64,000 bases of DNA from an uncultured Alphaproteobacteria bacterium (lineage in GTDB: Bacteria; Pseudomonadota; Alphaproteobacteria; Rs-D84). Of the stretch, positions 25,002 to 33,710 are shown in pieces; the stretch's first letter is position 1, and every line of letters begins with the position of its first letter. Position numbers and translations under genes: made by a program. The stretch covers positions 48,283 through 112,282 of the forward strand of contig CAKQGH010000002.1 in the NCBI GenBank assembly GCA_934232895.1, given 5' to 3'. A model generated the notes under the pieces. It saw only the letters and a list, made by a program, of their open reading frames with translations. It did not search any database and had not been told where the DNA came from.

Positions 25002-25207
25002 TGCCGAAAAAAACGGTGGTTTATTTTCGACACAAAATAAAATTGACATCAGGCGGGAAACTGGGCAAAATTTTGGCATAAAAGTGCCGAATCGAAACCA
25101 CCGTTTTTTTCGGCACTTTTTTATTCACATTTTCGCCCGGATTTCTGCGCCACTGCGCCGTTTTTTTAGGCAATTTTGTTTTCGCCTCAAACCCGCAGAA
25201 ATCCGGG
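25002..25207. repeat. Interleaved perfect inverted repeats in an intergenic region
   Basis: Three pairs are seen. 25002-25022 pairs perfectly (21 bp) with 25095-25115. AAAAGTGCCGA (25080-25090) pairs with 25110-25120, and this pair competes with the first. CCCGGATTTCTGCG (25136-25149) pairs with 25194-25207. The motif CCGTTTTTTT-GGCA occurs three times, once inverted. The area is the probable leader of the minus-strand Cys-rich gene, so alternative RNA folds are possible. It could also be remnants of small palindromic elements. Confidence 0.8.
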
Positions 25208-25217
25208 GGCCAAAATA

Positions 25218-25246
25218 TTGACAAAATCATTGTGTTGTATTACAAT
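25218..25246 (+). promoter_or_regulatory. Promoter of the lipoprotein gene
   Basis: Perfect TTGACA, 17-base spacer, TACAAT. Predicted start near 25253, 26 bases before the ATG. Confidence 0.75.
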
Positions 25247-25278
25247 TTAGTGTGTAAAACCAACCAAGGGGTACAATT

Positions 25279-25722
25279 ATGAATTTTAATAAAACCGTTA
25301 AATATAACCTGAAACGCGTGTTGCCTATTTTGGGGATTGCGGGCGCAACATTGTTGCCGGCATGCCGTGGGGGGCAAAACGAACCAGAGCAAAAAACAGA
25401 GCCGGTTGTACAAAAACACGATACGACATTGTGGTTTTATTTTGAAAACTATGATGCAATTACCCCAGAAAAAGTAAACGAAAAATTATCCGATCCAGCT
25501 GTTGCAAATGTTTATCTAACGGTAGAAGGCACGGGATTTACACGTGGCGGTCCAGTATATATGGCGGCATTGCGGAATAAAAAATTAGAACCTGCTATCA
25601 ATGTTGACTCTACCCGCGTTTTTGGGCGGGGCGATTTTATACTTTATCCAGGCCAGATACACCCCGAAGACAGTCTTTGGTTGGTATCCAAGGGTTGGAC
25701 TATAAAACATAAACAACGGTAA
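25279..25722 (+). CDS. Small lipoprotein of unknown function
   Basis: A 147-residue protein. The hydrophobic leader ends in a lipobox (GATLLPAC) with Cys at residue 29, so it should be lipid-anchored in the periplasm. A short Glu/Lys-rich linker precedes a compact beta-rich domain (LWFYFENYDAITPEKVNEKL, VYLTVEGTGFTRGGPVYM). No family is recognised. It has its own strong promoter and terminator, so it is a single-gene unit. Confidence 0.75.
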   Translation: MNFNKTVKYNLKRVLPILGIAGATLLPACRGGQNEPEQKTEPVVQKHDTTLWFYFENYDAITPEKVNEKLSDPAVANVYLTVEGTGFTRGGPVYMAALRNKKLEPAINVDSTRVFGRGDFILYPGQIHPEDSLWLVSKGWTIKHKQR

Positions 25723-25723
25723 T

Positions 25724-25749
25724 AAAAACGCCCCACGGGGCGTTTTTAT
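25724..25749 (+). terminator. Terminator of the lipoprotein gene
   Basis: AAAAACGCC and GGCGTTTTT arms around a CCCACGGG core, ending in TTTTTATT. Confidence 0.85.
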
Positions 25750-25809
25750 TAGAGCATAGATAACAGAGCATAGAGAATAGATAGTGCGCCATCCGGCGCA
25801 CTTGCCATG

Positions 25810-25985
25810 TTGTCATTCCTGCGTAGGCAGGAATAGGGGCTTGAAAATTGCTCTCGTTCGTTGTTGTACAATATTCAATAAAAATAGGTTGATACCAATA
25901 TTACCGTATTCCGCAATAGTCTGTGTTTGGCTCGTTGTCACTCGCATTGTATGGTCCCTATTCCTGCCTACGCAGGAATGACAAT
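25810..25985. mobile_element. MITE-like repeat, family A, copy 2 (176 bp)
   Basis: Same terminal inverted repeats and interior as 63501-63677, in the same orientation; copy 1 at 22577 is inverted. Interior landmarks are TTGCTCTCGTTCGTTGTTGT and GTGTTTGGCTCGTTG. No coding capacity. Confidence 0.88.
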
Positions 25986-26100
25986 TTTTTGGGAATTAGT
26001 GTTTCCTGTCATTACGAGCAGAACGTGGCAATCCAGAAAACGACACCCCGGCACTTCGTGCCACCCCGGCTTCCCGGCGGAAAACCTGGATTGTGCTTGT
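25986..26100. repeat. Dispersed intergenic repeat block
   Basis: Carries the GTCATTACGAGC...GGCAATCC module and GGCACTTCGTGCC palindrome that recur at 9.5, 35.5, 40.2 and 63.4 kb. No gene seen. Confidence 0.7.
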
Positions 26101-26174
26101 CGCGGTAAAATTTTTATTGTATTTTCTGGTGTGCGCACTACAATGGCAATGAATAATAACCCAGGGGGGCAAAT

Positions 26175-26717
26175 ATGTGGACAGCAATTGCGGTTGCATC
26201 GGTTTTAATTCTGTATTTCATTGCGGTATATAATGGTTTGGTCGCACGCAAAAACCAGGTGCGCGAGGCGTTTGCCACAATCGACACACAATTAAAACGC
26301 CGGTATGATTTAATTCCAAACCTGGTGGAAACCGTGCGTGGGGCGGCGGCGCATGAACGCAAAACACTGGATGCCGTGGTGGCGGCACGCGCGTCGGCAA
26401 TGAGTGCCACGGGTGATGCACGTGCGGCGGCTGAAAATCAATTGTCGGCCACATTGAAAAGCATTTTTGCGTTGTCTGAAAATTATCCGACACTGCGCGC
26501 GAATGAAAATTTCTTGGAATTACAGCGCGAAATTACCGATACCGAAACGAAAATTCAGGCTGCGCGCCAATTCTATAATACTGTGGTTATGGGGTTGAAC
26601 ACACAAATCGACCAATTCCCATCAAATATGGTCGCTCGCGCGTTTGGAATAACGCACGAAAAACTGTGTGAAATAGATGACGCACAACAACGCAACGCCC
26701 CGACGGTAAAGTTCTGA
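26175..26717 (+). CDS. lemA: LemA family protein
   Basis: A 180-residue protein with one N-terminal membrane helix (AIAVASVLILYFIAVYNGLV) and a long helical bundle. The LemA signature is clear: NQVREAFATIDTQLKRRYDLIPNLVETVRG, then ALSENYPTLRANENFLELQREITDTE and RQFYNTVVMGLNTQIDQFPSN. The biochemical role of LemA is not settled; it is usually membrane-linked with the bulk outside the cytoplasm. The next gene follows after 15 bases. Confidence 0.95.
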   Translation: MWTAIAVASVLILYFIAVYNGLVARKNQVREAFATIDTQLKRRYDLIPNLVETVRGAAAHERKTLDAVVAARASAMSATGDARAAAENQLSATLKSIFALSENYPTLRANENFLELQREITDTETKIQAARQFYNTVVMGLNTQIDQFPSNMVARAFGITHEKLCEIDDAQQRNAPTVKF

Positions 26718-26732
26718 GGAATTATATCCACA

Positions 26733-27584
26733 ATGCAAGATTTCACACTGCACACACATACAATTGGGTTTGACGGCAAAAGTACATCGGCCGAAATGGT
26801 GGCGCGTGCACGTGAAATGGGATTTCGGGCGATTGGGGTGTCTAATCATTTCATTGTGCACCCGGACATTAAAAATACCAAAATGTATGAATATTCGGTG
26901 CGCGGTGGGTACAATGGTATGTATTCATCATCATTTGCCGAGGCCATTGATAAATTTGCCGCACACTATGCCGAATTGGACGCATTGGCAAAAAATTCAG
27001 ATATAAAAATTTATCGCGGGATGGAGGCTGATTTTTTCACATACCCCGAATGGCACGATGGTTTTCTGCGGGCGGTGGAAATATTGCGGCCCGATTATAT
27101 AATTGGTTCGGCACATTTTGTGGCGGCGGGTGGCACACTGTGCAACACGCATGATGTGGCGAATGCCGCGCCGTGGTTGCGCGATGAAATGGTTGCCGAA
27201 TATTGGCGCGGGGTCACGCGTGCGGCGGCGTCTGGCCTGTTTACATGGATGGCGCATTTGGATTTAATGAAAAAGGTCGGGCTGGGCATTGACGATAAAT
27301 GGATTCCATTTGAAACGGCGGCGTTGGATGCAATTGCGGCATCGCGTACCGCGATTGAAATAAATACCAGTTTTTATGAACGGGGCGATGCACCGTATCC
27401 GTCGGCACGCATTGTAAAAATGGCCGTCGAACGCAATATTCCCATCGTGTTCAGCGATGACGCGCACGAGGTTGCAAAAATAGGGCGCTTTTGGTCGCGC
27501 GGGGATGCATTTGCGCGCGATTGTGGTGTGAAAAATTTCCTGACATTGCAGAAAATACTTGATTTTCGTGACAAAACACTATAA
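26733..27584 (+). CDS. PHP-domain phosphatase (histidinol-phosphatase-like)
   Basis: A 283-residue metal-dependent phosphoesterase. The start FTLHTHTIGFDGKSTSAEMV contains the HxH metal motif. RGMEADFF supplies the Glu, IIGSAHF the next His, and FSDDAHEV the terminal Asp/His pair. This matches HisK-type PHP enzymes of histidine biosynthesis, but no other his genes are nearby, so the real substrate could be another sugar or alcohol phosphate. Probably co-transcribed with lemA. Confidence 0.85.
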   Translation: MQDFTLHTHTIGFDGKSTSAEMVARAREMGFRAIGVSNHFIVHPDIKNTKMYEYSVRGGYNGMYSSSFAEAIDKFAAHYAELDALAKNSDIKIYRGMEADFFTYPEWHDGFLRAVEILRPDYIIGSAHFVAAGGTLCNTHDVANAAPWLRDEMVAEYWRGVTRAAASGLFTWMAHLDLMKKVGLGIDDKWIPFETAALDAIAASRTAIEINTSFYERGDAPYPSARIVKMAVERNIPIVFSDDAHEVAKIGRFWSRGDAFARDCGVKNFLTLQKILDFRDKTL

Positions 27585-27598
27585 ACTGGGCGCGCTGG

Positions 27599-27616
27599 GT
27601 AATCAGAACTGATTAC
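27599..27616 (+). promoter_or_regulatory. Leader hairpin before rpsD
   Basis: GTAATCAG and CTGATTAC form a perfect 8-bp stem with an AA centre, 84 bases before the S4 start. It may be part of an S4 autoregulatory leader, or a symmetrical operator. No T-run follows. Confidence 0.4.
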
Positions 27617-27700
27617 GGCGGCGGTGCTTTTTGGTCCCGCACGCGATAAGGAATCTGTGACAAACCTGGCACCTAAAAACCAAAAACAAAGGATAAAATT

Positions 27701-28333
27701 ATGGCAAGAGCAGGCGCGAAACGCAGCACTCGTAAATTGAAAATCGCCCGCAGTTTGGGCGTGAACCTGTGGGGCCAGGCAAAATCCCCATTTAACAAAC
27801 GCAAATACAAACCGGGCCAGCATGGACCAACATCGCGTGGTGGCAATTCGTCTGATTACGCAAAACAGATGCGCGCAAAACAGACACTGAAGGGCTATTA
27901 TGGCAACATCGGCGAAAAGAAATTCCGTGCATATTACCTGGAAGCCGACAATATGAAGGGCGACACCCCAGAAAACTTGATTGGTTTGCTGGAACGCCGT
28001 TTGGACGCGGTTGTATATCGTGCAAAATTGGCACCAACCGTTTTCTCGTCCCGTCAATTGATCAGCCACGGTCACATCTATGTCAATGGCAAACGCGTTA
28101 AAATCGCATCGTACCAGGTAAAACCAGGCGATGTCATCACCGTCAGCGAAAAAGCAAAACAGATGCCGTTGGTTGTTTTGGCACTGGAATCGGCGGAACG
28201 CAACTGGCCGGACTATGTCAATGTCGACAGCGCGAATTTCGCTGCGACATTTGTCCGTGTACCATCGTTCCAAGATGTTCCGTACCCGGTTCAGATGTTC
28301 CCAGAACTGGTCGTCGAATTCTATTCTCGTTAA
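27701..28333 (+). CDS. rpsD: 30S ribosomal protein S4
   Basis: A 210-residue S4 that binds the 5' domain of 16S rRNA early in assembly. It has the Arg-rich N-terminus, KPGQHGPT, the S4 RNA-binding fold ([35 protein letters not shown]) and the C-terminal [18 protein letters not shown]. It lacks the four-Cys zinc cluster, the C-minus form typical of proteobacteria. A terminator follows, so it is encoded alone rather than in an alpha operon. Confidence 0.98.
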   Translation: MARAGAKRSTRKLKIARSLGVNLWGQAKSPFNKRKYKPGQHGPTSRGGNSSDYAKQMRAKQTLKGYYGNIGEKKFRAYYLEADNMKGDTPENLIGLLERRLDAVVYRAKLAPTVFSSRQLISHGHIYVNGKRVKIASYQVKPGDVITVSEKAKQMPLVVLALESAERNWPDYVNVDSANFAATFVRVPSFQDVPYPVQMFPELVVEFYSR

Positions 28334-28359
28334 TGGTAATAGGAATCGAAACAGATACG

Positions 28360-28386
28360 AAAAACGCGCCGTTTGGCGCGTTTTTA
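28360..28386 (+). terminator. Terminator of rpsD
   Basis: AAAACGCGCC and GGCGCGTTTT arms with a GTTT loop and T-run. Confidence 0.85.
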
Positions 28387-28446
28387 ATTTTGATTTTTTC
28401 GCATAAATAATGTATCATTAATCACAATGAAATTATAAAGAGTATT

Positions 28447-29499
28447 ATGATGTCCAAAGATATTATTTTGACAGGAATTCGCCCAACGGGGCCGCTGCAC
28501 ATTGGCCACATGGTTGGTGCATTGATGCCGAATATTGCAATTCAAAATGCCGGCGGGTATGAAAAAATGTATGCCATGATTGCCGATGCCCAGGGCTTGA
28601 CCGACAACTTTGATGACCCGGCGCGTGTTCGCGAAAATGTTATGGAAATCACGCTGGATATGTTGGCGGCGGGTTATGACCCGACAAAAACGACCATGTT
28701 TATTCAGTCCGAGGTTTCAGAATTGACCGAACTGACATTTTATTACATGAACCTGGTGACGGTCGCGCGTCTGCAACGCAACCCGACGGTGAAAAACGAA
28801 ATTGCACAAAAAGAAAAATTTAATGGTGGCGTTCCGGTTGGGTTCTTTACATATCCAATTTCCCAGGCGGCGGACATCACGGCGTTTGGCGCAAATATTG
28901 TGCCAGTGGGCGATGACCAATTGCCTATGTTAGAACAGGCGTCGGAAATCGTGCACAAATTTAACAGCATTTATGGTGATACTTTAACTATGCCGCGCGC
29001 GGTTGTTCCGCAATCTAAATCGGCGGCGCGCCTGCCGGGGACGGACGGTAATGCGAAAATGAGCAAATCGTTAAACAACGGCATTTACCTGAAAGATTCC
29101 GCAGATGAAATCGCGGCCAAGGTCAAAACCATGTTCACCGATCCAAAACATATTCGTGTCACCGATCCCGGCAACACAACCGATAATCCGGTGTTCATAT
29201 ATTTGTCGGTATTTGCAAAACCGGAACACTTTGCCGCGTTTTTGCCAGAATATGCGAACTATGATGAATTGGCGGCGCATTATGAACGGGGCGGCCTGGG
29301 CGATGTAAAGGTTAAAAAATTCCTGAACAGTGTGATGCAGGAAACATTGGGCCCAATTCGTGAACGCCGTGAACAATTGGCGCGTGACCCGGCATCGGTA
29401 ATGGAAATTTTGCGCCGGGGCACAATTGACGCACGCACGGCGGCGGCCGAGACCGTCAAACGTGTCAAGGCGGCAATGAAATTAAACTATTTTGACTAG
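28447..29499 (+). CDS. trpS: Tryptophanyl-tRNA synthetase
   Basis: A 350-residue class I synthetase charging tRNA-Trp. The HIGH motif is PTGPLHIGHMVG (residues 13-24) and the KMSKS loop is NAKMSKSLNNG near residue 205. The C-terminal anticodon-binding helices end at VKAAMKLNYFD. Two adjacent ATGs exist (28447, 28450); no strong ribosome site decides between them. A TATAAA-poor, AT-rich leader precedes it. The SIMPL protein gene begins 28 bases downstream. Confidence 0.97.
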   Translation: MMSKDIILTGIRPTGPLHIGHMVGALMPNIAIQNAGGYEKMYAMIADAQGLTDNFDDPARVRENVMEITLDMLAAGYDPTKTTMFIQSEVSELTELTFYYMNLVTVARLQRNPTVKNEIAQKEKFNGGVPVGFFTYPISQAADITAFGANIVPVGDDQLPMLEQASEIVHKFNSIYGDTLTMPRAVVPQSKSAARLPGTDGNAKMSKSLNNGIYLKDSADEIAAKVKTMFTDPKHIRVTDPGNTTDNPVFIYLSVFAKPEHFAAFLPEYANYDELAAHYERGGLGDVKVKKFLNSVMQETLGPIRERREQLARDPASVMEILRRGTIDARTAAAETVKRVKAAMKLNYFD

Positions 29500-29527
29500 G
29501 GATAAATAACAAAGGAAAGGAGAGAAA

Positions 29528-30268
29528 ATGAGAAAATCGTTAGTATGGACGGGCAGTGTAATCGGCGTTGGTGCCGTGTTGGCACTGGTCACCGGTTGGT
29601 TGGAACAGCCGCGTGATATTCGCACCATTTCGGTGTCGGGCGAATGTTTAACCACTGCGCCAAAGGATCGGACCGCAATCACATTGCGCGTGACGACTTT
29701 GGACAAATCGGCCGCTGTATCGATGAAACAGGCCACCGCAAAAATTACCGAAATCACAGAATACCTGAAAACGCAAGATGTAAAAATGCAGACCACAGAT
29801 TTCAATTCGTATGAAAAAACCGAATGGAATCGCGAATTGCAGAAATCGGAAAAACTGGGCATCGAAACATCCATCGCAGTCGAGGTTTCGACCGACAACA
29901 TCGACACAATTGAAAAAATATTGACCCAATTTGCGGGGCAACCGAATGTTTATTCGGAAAATCTGCGTATGTATACCAGCACAGAAACATTAAAACCAAT
30001 TATGGAAAAATGTTTGGGCACGGCGGTTGAAAACGCGCGCGTTCGTGCGGACGCATTGGCATCGGGCGACAAACGCCACGCTGGCAAAATGTTGGCGGTA
30101 TCGTATGACACATCAACACGCAGTTCGTACCAGCCGTTGGCGTCTAATTTCCTGCGCGCCAGTGCAAAAATGGAATCGGCGGATGCCGGCGCATACGTTG
30201 GTGGCGGTCTGGTCGCCAAGGATACCGAGGTTTCGGTCACCGTATCTGCAACATTTGAAATCAGATAA
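29528..30268 (+). CDS. SIMPL-domain periplasmic protein
   Basis: A 246-residue exported or anchored protein: hydrophobic N-terminus (VWTGSVIGVGAVLALVTG), then a SIMPL (DUF541) domain starting ISVSGECLTTAPKDRTAITLRV and ending AKDTEVSVTVSATFEIR. Family members include E. coli YggE and are periplasmic, linked loosely to stress. AAAGGAGAG precedes the ATG. An 8-bp hairpin (30279-30298) separates it from the recombinase gene; it has no T-run. Confidence 0.9.
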   Translation: MRKSLVWTGSVIGVGAVLALVTGWLEQPRDIRTISVSGECLTTAPKDRTAITLRVTTLDKSAAVSMKQATAKITEITEYLKTQDVKMQTTDFNSYEKTEWNRELQKSEKLGIETSIAVEVSTDNIDTIEKILTQFAGQPNVYSENLRMYTSTETLKPIMEKCLGTAVENARVRADALASGDKRHAGKMLAVSYDTSTRSSYQPLASNFLRASAKMESADAGAYVGGGLVAKDTEVSVTVSATFEIR

Positions 30269-30307
30269 ATATGAAAGTGTGTCCGCAAATGCGGACACAA
30301 ATCAATC

Positions 30308-31219
30308 ATGAACGAAATAGTTGCCGAATTTATTGAATATTTAACGAATACGAAAAACTATTCGTCACATACCGCCACAGCATACAAAACGGACATTTAC
30401 GATTTTATAAAATTCTGGGATAACTATGCCGGCGGTGTGGCGGGCATTTCCGATATGGCGCGCGCCGACACATTGTGTTTTCGCGCGTGGTTGGCGGACA
30501 GGGCGCGGCGCAACCTGGCACATAAATCGACGGCGCGGGCACTGTCGTCGTTGCGCGGTTTCTATAAATATTTGGCAAAACATCATGGCATAAAAAACAA
30601 CGCAATAGGTTTGATTTCTTCGCCCAAGGTTCCACGTAAATTGTCCAAGGCGATTGACGTCGCCGATGTTGAACACATGCATGACGCCATTCGAAATATT
30701 GATGAAAATGACCCATGGATAGCCGCGCGTGATTGGGCACTGGTGGTGTTGATATTTGGGTGTGGCCTGCGTATATCCGAGGCATTATCCCTGACCAACG
30801 CCGATGTGCGCACGCATCCGGATGTTTTACGCATAATGGGCAAGGGCGCCAAGGAACGCATAGTCCCCGTTTTGCCCGCGGTGTGGGATGCAATCGACAA
30901 ATATACATCGGTGCGTCCGTTTGGTGGCGCGCCGGACGACCCGCTGTTTCGCAGTGTGCGCGGTTTGCCCATGTCGCCGCGTATGGCGGAAAAGGTTATC
31001 GAACGTGTGCGCAAATATCTGCAATTGCCCGATTATGTGACACCGCACGCATTGCGTCACACATTTGCCACGGCATTGCTGGCGGGCGGGGCGGATTTGC
31101 GCAGCCTGCAAGAATTGCTGGGGCATTCATCGCTGTCCACGACACAATTATATACGCGTGTCAATATGTCCGAAATAATGAACATATATAACCACGCCCA
31201 CCCATTGGCCGAAAAATAA
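30308..31219 (+). CDS. xerC: Tyrosine recombinase XerC/XerD-like
   Basis: A 303-residue integrase-family enzyme likely resolving chromosome dimers at dif. N-terminal SAM-like core-binding domain (EFIEYLTNTKNYSSHTATAY) precedes a catalytic domain with Arg in FGCGLRISEALSL, Lys in GKGAKERIVPV, HALRHTFATALLAGG and the His/Tyr region LLGHSSLSTTQLYTRV. The length matches chromosomal Xer proteins rather than phage integrases. Choice of XerC over XerD rests on overall appearance only. A terminator follows. Confidence 0.9.
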   Translation: MNEIVAEFIEYLTNTKNYSSHTATAYKTDIYDFIKFWDNYAGGVAGISDMARADTLCFRAWLADRARRNLAHKSTARALSSLRGFYKYLAKHHGIKNNAIGLISSPKVPRKLSKAIDVADVEHMHDAIRNIDENDPWIAARDWALVVLIFGCGLRISEALSLTNADVRTHPDVLRIMGKGAKERIVPVLPAVWDAIDKYTSVRPFGGAPDDPLFRSVRGLPMSPRMAEKVIERVRKYLQLPDYVTPHALRHTFATALLAGGADLRSLQELLGHSSLSTTQLYTRVNMSEIMNIYNHAHPLAEK

Positions 31220-31247
31220 AACCGCCCCATCCAGGGCGGTTTTATTT
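31218..31247 (+). terminator. Terminator of the Xer gene
   Basis: ACCGCCC (31221-31227) pairs with GGGCGGT (31234-31240), followed by TTTATTT. Confidence 0.8.
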
Positions 31248-31565
31248 AAGAGAGCAAAGCGCATCCGTCTCCGCTGCGCTCCGCCGCGATAAAGAGAGCA
31301 GAGAGCAATGAAATCCCCTTCGCTGGCGAAGGGGTGCCCGCAGGGCGGGCGGGGTAGTGGTGGTGGCAGTCCCCGCGGGGCAATGGACCCCGGCCTGCGC
31401 CGGGGTGACGGCTGTTGTGTGGTTGGGTGCCCAATTTTATGAACATTGTTCGCTTTTATATTGCGGGCTTTCTCGTATGTGTCATCCTATGGCTTGACCA
31501 TAGGATCCTGGTCATGTAAATGTTGCGAGCGGACGCGAGCGCAAACATTGCTCTCTGCTCTCTAA
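31248..31565. repeat. Intergenic mosaic of dispersed repeats
   Basis: No gene is seen. It contains AGAGAGCAGAGAGCAATG, the CCCCTTCGCTGGCGAAGGGG palindrome, a CCCCGGCCTGCGCCGGGG palindrome, and one arm like MITE family B (CCTATGGCTTGACCATAGG, near 31485). Confidence 0.75.
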
Positions 31566-31566
31566 T

Positions 31567-31594
31567 AAAAAACGGGGCGGGGCCCCGTTTTTTA
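31567..31594 (-). terminator. Terminator of the RNase J gene
   Basis: On the minus strand a GGGGCC-type stem is followed by TTTTTTATT. The symmetrical A/T runs could serve both directions. Confidence 0.75.
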
Positions 31595-33421
31595 TTTCAA
31601 CACAAAGTGCACGCTGTATTGCGGTTTTTTGTCCGCGCCCAGTGATGCACGCACGACCTTGTTCGACGCAACCTGGACCGCGCGAACCAAATTGTCGCGG
31701 TCTTTGCGTTCGGTCTTGGTCAGGGCATCAATCGCCTTGGTGATTTCAATTTGAATCTGGCGTTTCATAAAACCGGTGTCATCGGTTTCAAAAATACCGG
31801 CACTGGAAACCTCGGGCACGCCTTTCAGGAAACCGCGTTTATCAACCGGCAGTGTCACGAACACCGCGCCATTGGTCGCAATCTTTTTGCGGTTTTTGTA
31901 AACCTGGTCATCGGCGCTGCGTTCGGTTTCGCCCTCCATTACGACGAATCCGGTTTCAATGGTTTCACAGATATACGGTTCGGCGCCATCGGCCAATGCA
32001 ATCATTTCGCCGTTGTGCACAACCATCATATATTTTGCACCACCGCGTTCCATTGCCATTTTACCGTTCAACATTTCATTGATGTAATCGCCGTGCATTG
32101 GCACTGAAACCTGGGGGTGAACCATATCATAGAATCGTTCAAATTCCGGACGGCCCGCGTGACCAGACGCATGCAGGTGGTCTGTATCAAATATGGTGTG
32201 CGTTTTGATGCCCATACGCGCCAATTTGTTGTACAGGAACGACACATCTTGTTCGCGGCCCGGAATAATGATGGAACTGAACAGAACCGTATCGGTCGGC
32301 ATCAGTTTCATTTCCTTTACATGGCCGCGGCACAGACGGGTCAACATAGCATATTGTTCGCCCTGGGAACCGGTCAAGAATATAGCCTGTTTTTCGGCTG
32401 GTAAATCTTTGATTTCGCTGTGCAGGTACACATCATCGCGGTCCAAGTATCCAAATTCCATACCCATTTCGCGGAATTCTGGCAGGCCAACGTATGGCAC
32501 CGGGTTTGGATTGCTGCGCTCTTTAATTGCGGCAACGCGGCCGGCGGCATGTGCGGCCTCGGCAAACATTTTCATACGCGCAATTGAACGGGAATAACCG
32601 GTCACAATAACGCGGCCCGGCGCGTCTTTCATCAATTTGGTGAAAGTATCGCGGACCTGGGTTTCGGTCGTCTGCTTTTCCTGGCGCGATGCCGATGTTG
32701 AATCCGACATACATGCCAACAATTTCGGGTCGGACCCAATTTCGCGCAGACGCGCAAAGTCGGTCGGATCTTCAATTGGATTGTCGTCGTTAAATGTCCA
32801 GTCGCCCGTGTGCAGGATTTTCCCCGCCGGGGTTTTGATAATCAGCATTTGCGCCTCGGGCACAGAGTGCGAAACATGGAATGTTTCGACCGTGAATGGG
32901 TCCAGTTCTAATGTTGCCCCGTGGTGGTCAAATACGACAATGTCTTTTTCTGGGTTGAAATCTATTTCCATCCCACGGAATGTTTCGCGCAGAATTTCCG
33001 CCGGAAACCGCGTGCAATAAATAGGCTTGCGGAATTTCGGCCAAATGTATTTCAGTGCGCCAATGTGGTCCTCGTGTCCGTGGGTAATAACGAAACCAAC
33101 AACATCTTTCTTGCGCTTTTCCAACCAAGTGGTGTCACAGTATTGCACATCGCCGGCACCGATTTCTTCTTCCAAAAATCCCATACCGCAATCAACAACC
33201 AGATATTTACCATGATATTTATACAGGTACATATTCTGGCCAATATGTTCCAGACCACCCAACGCCATAAAATACATTTTGTCGTCGTTGGCATCTGTTT
33301 CGTGTTTGTTCATACCGGAAATTTTTGCCGGTTTTTTGGGTGCATCACCTTTTTTCGGTGCACGTTTGGGCTCCGCCGCAACAGGGGCGGGCGCCGCTTT
33401 TTTCTCTCTGACTTTAACCAT
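31592..33421 (-). CDS. rnj: Ribonuclease J
   Basis: A 609-residue metallo-beta-lactamase/beta-CASP nuclease with 5'-3' exo- and endonuclease action on mRNA and rRNA precursors. The metal motif is ITHGHEDHIGAL; later metal ligands are in HVSHSVPEA and LHTGDW. The beta-CASP segment includes RVIVTGYSRSIARMK and LHASGHAGRPE with PMHGDY. A C-terminal domain is present. The first ~45 residues are an Ala/Lys/Pro-rich extension (EKKAAPAPVAAEPKRAPKKG) absent from typical RNase J. It sits alone with a structured leader and its own terminator. Confidence 0.96.
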   Translation of the reverse strand: MVKVREKKAAPAPVAAEPKRAPKKGDAPKKPAKISGMNKHETDANDDKMYFMALGGLEHIGQNMYLYKYHGKYLVVDCGMGFLEEEIGAGDVQYCDTTWLEKRKKDVVGFVITHGHEDHIGALKYIWPKFRKPIYCTRFPAEILRETFRGMEIDFNPEKDIVVFDHHGATLELDPFTVETFHVSHSVPEAQMLIIKTPAGKILHTGDWTFNDDNPIEDPTDFARLREIGSDPKLLACMSDSTSASRQEKQTTETQVRDTFTKLMKDAPGRVIVTGYSRSIARMKMFAEAAHAAGRVAAIKERSNPNPVPYVGLPEFREMGMEFGYLDRDDVYLHSEIKDLPAEKQAIFLTGSQGEQYAMLTRLCRGHVKEMKLMPTDTVLFSSIIIPGREQDVSFLYNKLARMGIKTHTIFDTDHLHASGHAGRPEFERFYDMVHPQVSVPMHGDYINEMLNGKMAMERGGAKYMMVVHNGEMIALADGAEPYICETIETGFVVMEGETERSADDQVYKNRKKIATNGAVFVTLPVDKRGFLKGVPEVSSAGIFETDDTGFMKRQIQIEITKAIDALTKTERKDRDNLVRAVQVASNKVVRASLGADKKPQYSVHFVLK

Positions 33422-33584
33422 ATATTTATCCTTTGTTTATGTTTAACATTTCGCGCCACCACACAAATCCATTGCCAATAAAGCAAACGGCTTTATTTGT
33501 AGTGAATCTGTGGCGGCGTGGGTTTTAATCCCCATGTGGAATTGAAATCATAACAATTATAGCACGGGGGAATAGTTTTTTCTA
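33422..33584 (-). promoter_or_regulatory. Promoter and structured leader of RNase J
   Basis: On the minus strand TAGAAA, 17 bases and TATAAT (33556-33561) predict a start near 33549 and a ~128-nt leader. In it 33455-33463 pairs with 33509-33517 (9 bp, one G-T) and encloses ATAAAGC/GCTTTAT (33478-33484 with 33490-33496). A structured leader on an RNase gene suggests feedback by the enzyme on its own mRNA, as for E. coli rne. That is inference. Confidence 0.55.
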
Positions 33585-33679
33585 ATCTAAAAATATTTCA
33601 GACCAGATTCTCTTCTCGCATAATATAATAGTGCGTTTTATCACAAATGCAAGGGGAAACTATCTGTTATCTGTGCCAT

Positions 33680-33710
33680 AAAAAAACACCCCAAACGGGG
33701 TGCTTTTTTA
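33680..33710 (-). terminator. Terminator of the EF-hand protein gene
   Basis: CACCCC/GGGGTG stem with A- and T-runs on both sides; works for the minus-strand gene and possibly both directions. Confidence 0.8.

Noticed and set aside
30308..31219. Xer-like gene as a phage integrase
   Set aside because: Length and motifs fit chromosomal XerC/XerD, and no att site, tRNA or phage gene is adjacent.
31248..31565. Regular AGAGAGCAGAG runs and palindromes as a CRISPR array
   Set aside because: No constant repeat/spacer period and no cas genes; these are dispersed palindromic repeats.
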